NCBI RefSeq assembly: GCF_033115175.1
Contig: NC_084831.1
Span: 41,572,002 to 41,636,001 of the forward strand
Length of the DNA: 64,000 nt
Direction of reading: 5' to 3'
DNA from: Lepus europaeus
Lineage: Eukaryota > Chordata > Mammalia > Lagomorpha > Leporidae
In this document: in pieces, positions 45,812-55,067 of the stretch
Numbering within the stretch: the stretch's first letter is position 1
Layout: each line of letters opens with the position of its first letter
The notes under the pieces: generated by a model
Told to the model about the DNA's origin: nothing
What the model saw: only the letters and a program-made list of their open reading frames with translations
The model's database searches: none
Program-made: the position numbers and the translations under genes

Positions 45812-46147
45812 TTTTAAAATATTTATTTGTTTATTTGAAAGGCAGAGCAATGGAAAGAGAGGGAGAGACAGAGACAGAGATCTTCCATCCACTCACTGGC
45901 TCACTTCCCAAATGGCTGCAATGGCCAGGACTGGACAGGCCAAAGGCAGGGGCCAAGAATTCCTTCTGAATCTCTCACATAGGTGGCAGGGGCCCAAGAA
46001 CTTATACCACAATCCATCAGTTTCCCCAGGTGCATTAGCAGGGAGCTAAATTGGAAGCTAAGTAACAAGGACTTGAACCTGAACTACAACATGGGATGCC
46101 AGTGTCACTAGCAGTAGCCTAACCCGCTATGCCACAACAGCAGCCCC
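45812..46147 (-). mobile_element. CSINE: CSINE (minus), last before the ELAVL4 repeat-poor zone
   Basis: 'ttaaaatatttatttgtttatttg' to 'gctatgccacaacagcagcccc'. Possible TSD CATTCTTTTTAAAA / CATTCTTAAAAA. No further recent SINE is seen until 63,805. Confidence 0.92.
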
Positions 46148-46169
46148 AATTCTGTCATTCTTAAAAACC

Positions 46170-46440
46170 TCACCTCAATTGCAGCTTCTTACTGGACCCT
46201 TCTTTCATCACTGCAAATGGTATCCTTGCTGTGTACTATAGCACTTAATTTTGATGCTATTCTATTCTTCTACTTTCTTTTTTAACAATATGAAAAGGAA
46301 AGCTTCTAACCACATAGACTGTAAGCTCTTTGAAGGTGGGCAACTATGATTTATATTTCTTTTTATTTTTCACAGCGAGAATTTAGCACTGAACTTTGCC
46401 CACAGGACTAAGTAAGTATTTATTTGTAGCAGGCATTTTT
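46170..46440 (+). repeat. L2 LINE 3' end (ancient)
   Basis: 'cacctcaattgcagcttc', 'gactgtaagctctttgaaggtgggc' and the following terminal text match the L2 3' end. Confidence 0.65.
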
Positions 46441-48939
46441 TATTAGAACTGGAACAGACCCTTTAACCTTTGTTGGTTATTACTGTCTTATTATTCTGTA
46501 ATTATTTTGAGTCTTTGTACCATATATTTCTCACTGTGATTGAATTATATTAGAGCTAGTATAACTAATTTATGCATTTCCTCCTCTGTTCTCCATTTTA
46601 ATAATAATAGCTATCATGTACAGTGTTACCTCCTCCAAGCCATATTTGTTTTAATTCTGGTAACAAACTTTAAGGGAAGTGTTATTTGTAAATTTTACTC
46701 TTGAGAAAACTAGGACTTACAGAGCCCAAAAGAGTTATTTTCTCCTAAGGAGATGTTGAGTGACCCCTAATTAAAACAAATGAAATGAGCCATGATATAA
46801 TATTTGAGTGTAGGTGGGTAGACCTGTTGATCTCCATTCATTCACCATATCTGAATGAGAACTTAGAAATTAATTCAATCAGTGTTTATTGAGCAGCTAC
46901 ACTCTGGAAGTTTTGCCAGGTTTGAAGAGGAGGAGATAAAGTTGGGGACTCTGAATCAGATACTTATCCTTCCTTCAAAGATTTTCTGCTTTCCAGCTTT
47001 AATCCTTTGTATCTCCCCTACTCTGAATTTACTGGCTTATTATAATGATAAATTAAATGAGACATCTTGAGGACATACGTAGCCAAAAGCACGTCATGAA
47101 AAAAAAAAAACTCTTGATCTTTTCTTAGCTGAGAAAAACAATTGAACATGCTTTCCACCTTCCCTTTCCCCTTCCTGTCTGAGCCCATTTTCCTCATTTA
47201 CTAAGCATATTATTCTGTGACGTGATGAAGGAGAGATTTTACTTTTAGATAAGGAAAATACCTTTCTAGAAGAATGCTTAGAAATAGCAGTTATAACTGC
47301 TGTGGTGTTGACTGATTGTGCTTGTCAAGTGCCTCTTGCAATGTTTGATGTATAATAGACTCCTTGTAAAAGATAGGATTTTTATTTGTACTTTGAATAA
47401 CTCCTATTATTTCTTTATTCCTTCTTCCTCTGCCCGTCTTCTGTTCTCTACTTCACTTTTTCTTCTCCTCCTCATCCTCCTCTTCCTACTTCCTCCTTTT
47501 TCTACAAGAGTGCTATGTAAAGTTCATGGAAAAATGGACTTAAAAGATCAATTTATTTTGGTGCAAAAAATTTGAAATCATGCATAGTTTTTTTCATAAT
47601 ATACATTTCCTTGAATTTTTTTGAAGACTCCACCTATAGATGTACTTTCCTTGCCTGTTAAAAAAATATTCATTTATTGATAGTTACAGAACTATAAATA
47701 AGTTGAGAATTTTTTTAAACCTCATATTATTTTCAAAACTGTATTAAACTGGTTGAACTCTAAATCCTTTAAGGGTATAAATAGCTACTCCATACTTCAT
47801 CTGGTTAGCATATTTAGATTTGTAAAACTTTATATTAGATGTTTTTATTTGTTTCACTTTTGCTTTATTTCTAAGATAGCTCATCTAAACTGATATGAAA
47901 AGACCCCCAGACTTGTTAATGCAGGGATCTTCAGCAATCCCTCTCTGTTTTCACATTAATCCAACAAGAATTTTCTTGTGATGAAGAATATATATCAGTG
48001 AAAAGGCCCATTACTCTACCTAAACTGGGTTGTTGAATAAATGTGTATTTACCTTTCTTGGAATTTTCTAAGATAGTTTTCCTGTCCTTTCAATTTTCTT
48101 TCCCAGAAAGCTATCCTAGTGCTGTTAAGAGTGCAAAGACACATCTGAAAAAAGCAGCATACATTGATTCTGGAAAGAACCTGCTTTCCATTGCTGTTCT
48201 AGCATAAGGTCTAGGGGTATGGAAAGAAAACAGGAAGATCAAGTAAGAATCTACTCTTAGGTCAGTCTACCTGCATAGGTGAACTTCGGTGATTTAAACA
48301 GACTAAACATCCATTTATCACATTTCCATGCACAGCAGCATTCTTCTGGCTTTTTCCTCAAAATCTAGTAAATGAAACTACTCAGGAAAGAGGAAAGCAT
48401 CACACAGGTCATATATCTCTAAGAGAACAGTCAACATTGAACTCCTGATGTTTCCGGTAAACTCCTTCGTGCCAGTGTAGCGCATCTTTCTTGCCTCTGT
48501 GGTCTGTTTACATTTTCCTATAAAACTGATTTAATATTTCTACAGAAAAAGGACAAAAATTAACCCCATAATTCAACAAAGGAAAATGAAGCTTTAAATT
48601 TTATCAAAAGCCTGTCAATATAGTATACTATTGTCTTGCCAGATTGTATTTCCATTAAAGAAAGAAGTGCCAGCAGTTTAGGTTATTTTTAAGGGAAGAA
48701 GGATAGGATAGAAAGAAATTGAACCACTGGGAAATGTCAGGTCATAGACACTGATGACGCTATTTAAATGGTGTGCCATAATCATATTAAGGCTGAGCAC
48801 ATGGAATTCCCGATTTCTGCATGACAGTGAAAAAGGGCCAGCAATTATCTGTGTGTGTGTGTATGTGTGTGTGTGGTTCATTCTACCTTTCCATTCCATT
48901 TTAATTCAGTTGAGGGGCAAGGAGAGGTAATCCAGACAG
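46441..48939. other. Repeat-poor intergenic/5' region of ELAVL4
   Basis: AT-rich DNA with no recent transposons. A TG microsatellite lies at 48,850-48,874. A pyrimidine-rich stretch (47,420-47,505) is simple. No frame resembles a known protein. Confidence 0.5.
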
Positions 48940-49170
48940 CTGGAACAGGAACAGGAGGAAAAGGTCTGCAGCTGTGCTCAGAGGGACTGGTGTGAAGAGG
49001 GAGGCTCAGTCTGACTTGGAGTTTTGTGCTGTTGCACGTGAATGCTCTGGAACTGCCCTAATCGCCTGAAAATGAGCCGGCTACAGTCATATGGAACAGG
49101 TCTGTTTAGACACATCGCTGGGTAGCATGGCAGATGGTAGACCGTCAATGGGTGGTATTGATTGGCTGGA
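48940..49170 (+). promoter_or_regulatory. Candidate conserved regulatory block
   Basis: A non-repetitive block containing CAGCTG (48,970 area), CACGTG (about 49,037) and CATATG (about 49,088) E-boxes. It has more CpG than its surroundings ('taatcgcctg', 'gagccggc', 'acatcgctg', 'accgtcaatg'). In this setting a neuronal bHLH-bound enhancer or undefined leader exon is possible. Inference only. Confidence 0.3.
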
Positions 49171-51057
49171 TTTGCCTTAGGGTAACAAGACTATGGGTCC
49201 TTAAAATCCCGCTTCATCTTATTTTCCTTTGTGCTTCTGTGTACAGTAGTGGTTTTCTCTTCTCATTCCCTCTATTCCCCAGTATCTCTTTTTCCCCTTT
49301 TCAAATCAAAAGTCTTCCTTGGTAATCAAGATAGAGAGGTTACCTTGAGATAAGCACTCTTTAAATTATCGCCAAGGCAAGAAAATGCAAGAATATTTTA
49401 TTTACTAGGCTGATTACATTTTAGTGTTTGAAGAAAGTGACATTTTTTAATTAGTGTTTAAGACATATGGTGAGTGTACAAATTAGCTTATTTCATACAA
49501 CCAGAATTTGATGAGAGCAACTCCTCCTTCTCACTCCCCATTTAAAAATTGTCACTTGAAACTTAATATATGCGAGGAGGTTAAATGGTATTAAATGATG
49601 CAGACTTGGCTTAAAGATGAACTAAACAGGCACTGTTGTGTATGGCTAAATGTTGGCTGGATGGGCTGGAAAAATACTAGTATGGACATCTGTGTTTGCA
49701 AAAGGATGTGGAATTTTCAGAGCTTTAATTTTATCCATCCAGGAAAACAAAATTCCAGGTATCTGTATGTGTGTTTTCCTGTTTTAGACACATGTGAATA
49801 TAGAATGGTGCATGCATGCTTTGTAAACTGTAAGATCTTCCTTAAAATAAGGCCATATAACAATATAAGTGATGTAATTTATTTTTTGTTCAGGTGACTC
49901 TATGTCCTTTTTTCATCCCACTTCTATGACTTAAAGCTTTGAACTTCGGGTATTCTTTGTATTTCTGGCAGAGGAGGAGATTAATTGGAATAGAGTGGTA
50001 CAAAGGAGATGCCAAGTTAGCTATACATCCAAAATAGTATACTACAGAAATGTTCCACTTCGAGGCAGAGCTCAGGGAAAATGAACAGCATTGGGTAGAG
50101 TTATGATTGGTTTGCTCTTGTGGTTGTTTCTAACTGTCCACATAATTGTGTTTTTAAGAGATGCCCAAGATTTTTTTCCTAGTGTCTTTACTTTTAAGCT
50201 TCTGTTATTCACTATCAAGAAAAAGACCATATCAAATAAACTTAATGTTTTGCTCAGATGAAAAGTTGCACCCTTAAACTCTCGCCTCCATCTTGTATGT
50301 GCTTCATCATATGCACTCTTTTGAATTGAGTTTTCATCACATGTGTCAGTATTTTACACATTTTCCTAAAGGAAAATACTTCCATGGGGTTTTTTGTTTT
50401 CCCCCTTGTCTTAATTGTATTTTCCGTGTTCACCCTTTGCTAAATGAAACAAAGCTTGTTTGTGTTTCATTCTTCACAGTTCTTATTAGGATTGGTGGCA
50501 GTGTTTTGTTTTGCTTCCTTGCTTTAAGTCAGGAGAAGAATTTTATTTATTTATTTTGACAAGATACCGTGAGAAACAATCTTTCATGTTAAAATGTTGA
50601 TGTTTCTCATCTTGCACTCAAAAGCTATTCCAGGGGAGAAAAAAAAAAGTCTTTTAAGATGGTTCATTTGAATCTGTGCACTCTACCCACCTGGTGGTTA
50701 TATAGTGAACTGTTACTTTAAAGAGTAGTTTAACCACCAGCCATGTTTGGGGCAGGCTGCTCTCGCAAAGAGAGCAGTACATATAACAGGAGTCTACTGT
50801 GTGTGAGATAAGGGGAAAATTCAGCTCACTGACTAGAGGTTTTAATGTGCGAACTCTAGGGAAATAATATATTGACTGTTCCGTGGTGCGCAAGAAAATT
50901 GAAGAACCCTTTGCAGACGGAGTGCTTTGCAAAGGATTCTATCTGTTTCTCTTAAAACAAAATCTGTGGCAAGATGTTTGAAATCAGCAGGACGCTTAAT
51001 GCTGCTTTGTTAAATAATGAGGTAATATTTTGTCACTTTTTTCTGGGCAGCATCTGT
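49171..51057. other. Repeat-poor upstream DNA
   Basis: AT-rich and free of recent mobile elements. An isolated ACATATG|GTGAGTG donor-like match occurs at 49,463-49,476 with in-frame stops close upstream. No supported exon. Confidence 0.45.
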
Positions 51058-51105
51058 TTTTTTTTTTTTTCACTCCCCCCCCCTTTATTTTTTTTTTTTT
51101 TTTCC
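51058..51105. repeat. Poly-T / poly-C tract
   Basis: T-runs flanking 'cactccccccccc'. This is low-complexity sequence just upstream of the candidate leader-exon block. Confidence 0.85.
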
Positions 51106-51299
51106 CTATGTGTATGAAGGATTCTTCTTTCATTTCTTCTTCATGGAAGTCAAGGAAATATAATTCATGCTTCCATTTCTGTTCCTTCCTTTCTGTGCTT
51201 TTGGAGAATCTGGTTGTCTTTTTTTATTTGCAGTTTCAACCGGCTGCTGTTTCCTAACCCATTGTGCCACGTAAGGCTTCTCCAGTGCGCGGAGTAGGT

Positions 51300-51373
51300 A
51301 GTTATTAACGCTGAATTGGCTTCTGGTACAGTCCATCTGGACTCTGTGTGGGAAAGCTGGCTGCCGGCGACTG
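51300..51373 (+). promoter_or_regulatory. Putative upstream/leader sequence with E-box
   Basis: Contains CATCTG (51,334-51,339), the reverse complement of the neurogenin/NeuroD-type CAGATG box, and the CpG-containing 'gctggctgccggcgactg'. It immediately precedes the open frame of the candidate exon. No clear TATA box. Functional role inferred. Confidence 0.3.
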
Positions 51374-51490
51374 ATGCTGAGATATCTGCAACCTTTGGGA
51401 TGTGTGCATGGTGGCGAGGGGCTGACTGATATGAGATTACTCCTTTTAAGGGAAATTGTTATTAATGAGTCAAGAAACTGCTCATTTATG
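51374..51490 (+). CDS. ELAVL4: Candidate ELAVL4 alternative first coding exon
   Basis: An open frame runs 39 codons from ATG 51,374 to ATG 51,488-51,490 and stops exactly at a strong donor, ATG|GTAAGAGG. Residues 20-39 read MRLLLLREIV... ending NCSFM. The internal ATG at 51,431 (G at -3) has better start context than the first (C at -3, C at +4). The exon end has the same form as the two recognised ELAVL4 leader exons downstream: last codon ATG, phase 0. Joining to ELAVL4 exon 2 would therefore keep the HuD frame and add a 20- or 39-residue N-terminus rich in Leu/Ile. I cannot confirm an annotated transcript. It may instead be non-coding leader or coincidence. Confidence 0.45.
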
Positions 51491-53583
51491 GTAAGAGGAA
51501 TGCAGCAGCGCTGGCAGCCCCACAGCTCTGGGATAGCATTTTTAGGTTGCCTTAGCTGCTTGAGTGATACAAGTTTCTTTCTGTGGTGGTGGAGGATGGT
51601 GGCGGAGGAAAAAAAAAATCATGCATGACTGGGAGACTCGCCTGCCTCAATCTTGAGATAATATATTGAGAATCTGTTGCTTTACAAATGTCACACCACT
51701 GATGTAGCGGTCAGCCCCTCACTCTGAAAAATGAATGGTACATTGGAAATGCGATAATAAGGTTGACTTTTCCCAACAATAGGATTCTGCCTTTGTCTTT
51801 AGAGAAAAGGCCTCTGAGGACATTTGTGCATTTGTTTGAGGATTCCGTTGAAAGACTTTTCAGTGGAGATTTTTGGGAGAAGTGATCAATATACAAAGTG
51901 CACGGATTTTCCAGCCTAGCAAAACCAGCTAATTGTTTAATACTGTAACATACACTTACTGTTTCAGAAAAATGATCAGAATGTCTTTTGATATATTCAA
52001 TGTTAACTTATAGTGTGCTGAGTTTAGTATGGATGGGAGAAAAAGGTTTTTAACAGTTTCATCTTTTATAACACCCAGAGAAATACTAAGTAAATATTTT
52101 GTTCCAAGTGAGCTGTTTTTATTTATGTATTTGTCGTCATTGTGTTAATATTTACTTTTCACAATACCATGGTATCAGTGAGATCACACTCAGAGTTTCT
52201 GTTGTTGATTTGGGGCATATGCACCTACCCCATGTATATATGTTGAACCATTTAGAACAACTAACCTATGAATTCATCCTTAGTACACTGTTTAACAGTG
52301 TAATACCTTCCTGACTCATGGGACTCTATACCTTTGCTAAAAAAATTGTTTTAAAAGTTTACTTAATTCTGTATTGTTCTACTCAAAGAAATTATATGTT
52401 TTACATTTTAACTTTTATACTTCATGTATTTCCATTTTTAATAGCTAAGTTTATTTATATTCAAGTCTGATAGTTCATGCAGTATACCTAAAACATTATA
52501 TTTTTTATTACCACCTGTATTTTTAAATGTGTGTATATATGCATACGCTTGTATACACTTATTTATATGTGTTCATGAAACAGTGGCATGAAGAGATTAA
52601 TTTTAGTCTTTAAAAATGTAAAGGTTATTTTCTAATGATTTTTCTACAAACTCATTTATTCTTAGACTTTGAATCCCAGAAGTATAGTATATTTTTTGCC
52701 TCTATTTATACTCTGCCTAACTTATTTTGCTCTCAACTCCAGCTAAAGATTAAAGTTTATGTTAAACTATGTTTTGATATTTGTTGCTTTTGTGTATTTA
52801 TTGAGAAGCAAAATGATTAAATTATGAGTTAAGCAGTGATAGCTTTTTGTATAAGTGTTAAGCAATATAAACTACTTTAAAAACACAAATCAAAACAAAA
52901 GTATGCACTTTAAAAGTTGAATAGTATAGAGGTTATGAAATGTGTAAAGTAATCAGACAAATTATATACATCACCACACACTTGCTAAGTGTCTCTTTGC
53001 AAATCTTTATAAAGACCAAAGATAAAAAGACATCCTTTGAAGGATAGGTGCCAAATCACTTGTTCAGTTAAGCAAGATGAGCACTCTGCACAGGTTATGA
53101 AATGAGGCTGTTGTCAAAAGCATGTTTTACTTCTCTCTGCAGCAGTAGAGGAAGCGAGGGCATAATGCGTTTTAGTGGATTTTTAAAAATTCAGATCATG
53201 CCCCTATCCAAGTTGAGAAATAAATTCATTTAAATAAATCATTCATCATTCTCTGTTTTGAAAAGCTCAGACTGAAGCCAGAAAGGTAGAGGCTGACAGC
53301 TGCCCTCCTCCTCCCCCCAGATTTTTTTTCCTTTATTGTTTATTAGGAAATAGTTTTCTGAGGCAAACTTGTATGACCCCAGTTTATGGAGCAAGCCGAA
53401 TCCCGAACTCCCTTGCTTTTGAAATGTTGGCCATGTTAGCAGCAGCAGGAGAATTGGTTTTTAAAAAATCAGCAATATTGAGAAATAATAAAGTTAAAAT
53501 GTAGATGTATTAGCACATTAAAGTGCTTTTGTTGTATCTTTAAGCCTAGAGGCAGATCATTAAATATGCATTTCGCTAGAAAG
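51491..53583. other. Repeat-poor ELAVL4 upstream DNA
   Basis: No recent transposons. 'gaatgcagcagcgctggcagccccacag' (51,500-51,530) continues the constrained-looking block past the candidate donor. The rest is AT-rich. Around 53,270-53,330 a GC-richer block precedes a T-run. No further exon was identified. Confidence 0.45.
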
Positions 53584-54040
53584 CAACTGTCGAGAAAGAT
53601 AAGGTGGTTGAAAATATTCTACTGCTGCAAAAGCTCTCCATCAGGGGGTGGGATGGTGCAGCCCTCAGGACAGGCAAAAGGGAGGACACTCCCACTGTTA
53701 GGGTTTTCAAGCCTCCAGTGACCTGCAGTTGTTACAGTACTTTTGAGCTAGGAGGAGGGGAAAGGTAAAAATACAAGTATAGCTGTTGTTGCTTCAGCCG
53801 GGCCTTAATTACCAGACACAAGAAGCAGTTCAGAAATCTGGTCTCTGTTGTTGTAGAGGTCACCAAATCATTAACATCGTCAATCTGGCAGTAGCTAATT
53901 TAAATAGCACCTGATGTTGCAACGCCTTCCTGCGTTTCCCCAGCCAATCAGATCCTGGCTTCGGCTGACAGATGGTCCCATAAATGGATGTAAAAAGGGG
54001 AAGCTTCGAGCCAATTTCAGCAAGGCTCTGTTCAGTTGTT
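53584..54040 (+). promoter_or_regulatory. ELAVL4: ELAVL4 neuronal promoter with five E-boxes
   Basis: Five CANNTG motifs: CAACTG 53,584-53,589, CAGTTG 53,726-53,731, CACCTG 53,908-53,913, CAGATG 53,969-53,974 and CAGTTG 54,033-54,038. CCAAT motifs at 53,944-53,948 and 54,011-54,015, and a TATA-like CATAAATG at 53,979-53,986, suggest a start site near 54,010. Mouse HuD work describes a roughly 400-bp region with five E-boxes, two bound by Neurogenin 2, upstream of the main leader exon. This stretch is the probable rabbit counterpart. That equivalence, and which boxes are bound, is inferred. Confidence 0.65.
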
Positions 54041-54302
54041 CTTATCTACATCCTAGAATCGGGGGTTTCAGCTCACTGCTCCTTTTCTTTCTTTTTTTTT
54101 TTTTTTCCTCTCTCTCCTACCCCCGCCCTCCTATCCAAATAATTGATTTACTTTACAATCATCCACACTGTGTTTTGTGGATCTTTAAATATATATATAA
54201 CAATAATAGTTATTTTAAAAATATATTCTGAAATCTTTGCAAATTTTAAGAGAAGAGTCGAAGCTCTGCGAGACCCAATATTTGCCAATAAGAATGGTTA
54301 TG
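54010..54302 (+). other. ELAVL4: ELAVL4 leader exon (MVM type), 5' UTR plus start
   Basis: The 3' boundary at 54,302 is set by the donor GTAGGT at 54,303. The 5' end (about 54,010) is inferred from the TATA-like element. No ATG occurs between 53,995 and the start codon at 54,294. The leader contains a U-rich/pyrimidine tract (54,085-54,120) and an AU-rich stretch (54,184-54,245), unusual for a 5' UTR and of the kind Hu proteins themselves bind. Confidence 0.7.
54294..54302 (+). CDS. ELAVL4: ELAVL4 (HuD) first coding exon, MVM isoform
   Basis: ATG-GTT-ATG followed by the splice donor GTAGGT. The principal HuD isoform begins MVMIISTMEPQ, and the first three codons sit on a leader exon spliced in phase 0 to the common exon 2, which is outside this window. 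Kozak context is strong (A at -3, G at +4). HuD is a neuronal RNA-binding protein with three RRMs that stabilises AU-rich mRNAs; none of the RRMs is encoded here. The call rests on the nine coding bases, the donor, and above all the nearby MEWNGLKM exon on the same strand. Confidence 0.82.
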
Positions 54303-55043
54303 GTAGGTATGACTAGATTTATAATATGCTGTTTGTGTTGCTGGAGGGAAGAAAAGCATCTACACCTTGACCAATCTTATGCTTGCACAAGAGTTTTAGT
54401 TCTCTGCTGCTGTTTGGTTCCTACATTTACTATCTCTTTTGTGTAGCGAGTGCGGGTAGGTCCTTTTATTGAAAAGCAGTGGGGAGATAGATTGTCATTT
54501 TTAACAGGTCGTTGTCAGTTTTCCCTTCAACATAAAGGTGTGGGGGTGGGGGGTGAGCTGAAATAATTGCTGATTTGTTGAATGAGGTTGTATTACTTGA
54601 GACCATAATGGCAAAAGAAGGGTTTTCTTTTTGTAAGGGAGAGGGGATTTGTCTAGTTGCCTGGGTTTTGTGGGGCTGAGGGTGGATGCAGCAGGGTTAG
54701 GAATCTCTCCATCTCTGTGCTGGAAATTTAAACCTTGAGAGACAGCTCCTGGATACCGAACATTGAGATGGGCAGTTCTGTTTCGAGGGACTGCGCAGTC
54801 AAAACAGCAAAGAGAGTGATTTATTTGGGCTTCAGTAAATGCTGCATCTTGTATTTCAAAGAGTTTCCTGTCATGACCTCATAAAAAAGAGGAGGCGGCT
54901 TGTATGTGTAGCGGTGCCTGGCGTGTTGAGTTGTTGCTTCCTTCTCTGGGCAGCAGCTCTGTAAGAAGGAATGTCAGCTTTTACATAACGTTCCTTTCCG
55001 CTTTTGACACACTGTGTGAGGGTCCATCTTCTTCTGATCACAG
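54303..55043 (+). other. ELAVL4: ELAVL4 intron 1 / inter-leader region
   Basis: Intronic for MVM transcripts and upstream or promoter sequence for the MEWNGLKM leader. No transposons. The 3' end has 'gggcagcagctctgtaag' and the pyrimidine-rich 'ccatcttcttctgatcacag', which would also serve as a 3' splice site, so the next exon may be a first exon or an internal alternative one. Confidence 0.6.
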
Positions 55044-55067
55044 ATGGAGTGGAATGGCTTGAAGATG
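55044..55067 (+). CDS. ELAVL4: ELAVL4 (HuD) alternative start exon, MEWNGLKM isoform
   Basis: ATG-GAG-TGG-AAT-GGC-TTG-AAG-ATG encodes MEWNGLKM and ends precisely at a consensus donor, GTAAGTG (55,068). Known ELAVL4 isoforms start MEWNGLKM and continue with IISTMEPQ, so this is the alternative N-terminal exon. It lies 742 bp downstream of the MVM start, in the same orientation and splice phase. Start context is moderate (C at -3, G at +4). The bases before the ATG (TTCTGATCACAG) also form an acceptor-like sequence. Everything downstream of the donor, including the RRMs, lies outside the window. Confidence 0.88.

Noticed and set aside
154..46147. Dozens of 60-150-codon open frames on both strands, some with proline/alanine-rich translations such as 'GPSPWAP'
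   Set aside because: They coincide with CSINE bodies and recur, with the same text, in every copy and orientation. They are repeat translations, not genes.
49463..49476. ACATATG|GTGAGTG as a possible fourth ELAVL4 leader-exon end
   Set aside because: The donor is good and ends in ATG, but a stop lies in frame about 13 bases upstream. The surrounding DNA is plain AT-rich, and a match of this kind is not improbable in tens of kilobases.
53900..54130. CpG island at the ELAVL4 promoter
   Set aside because: Only scattered CpGs are present and the region is largely AT-rich or pyrimidine-rich, so it does not look like a CpG island.
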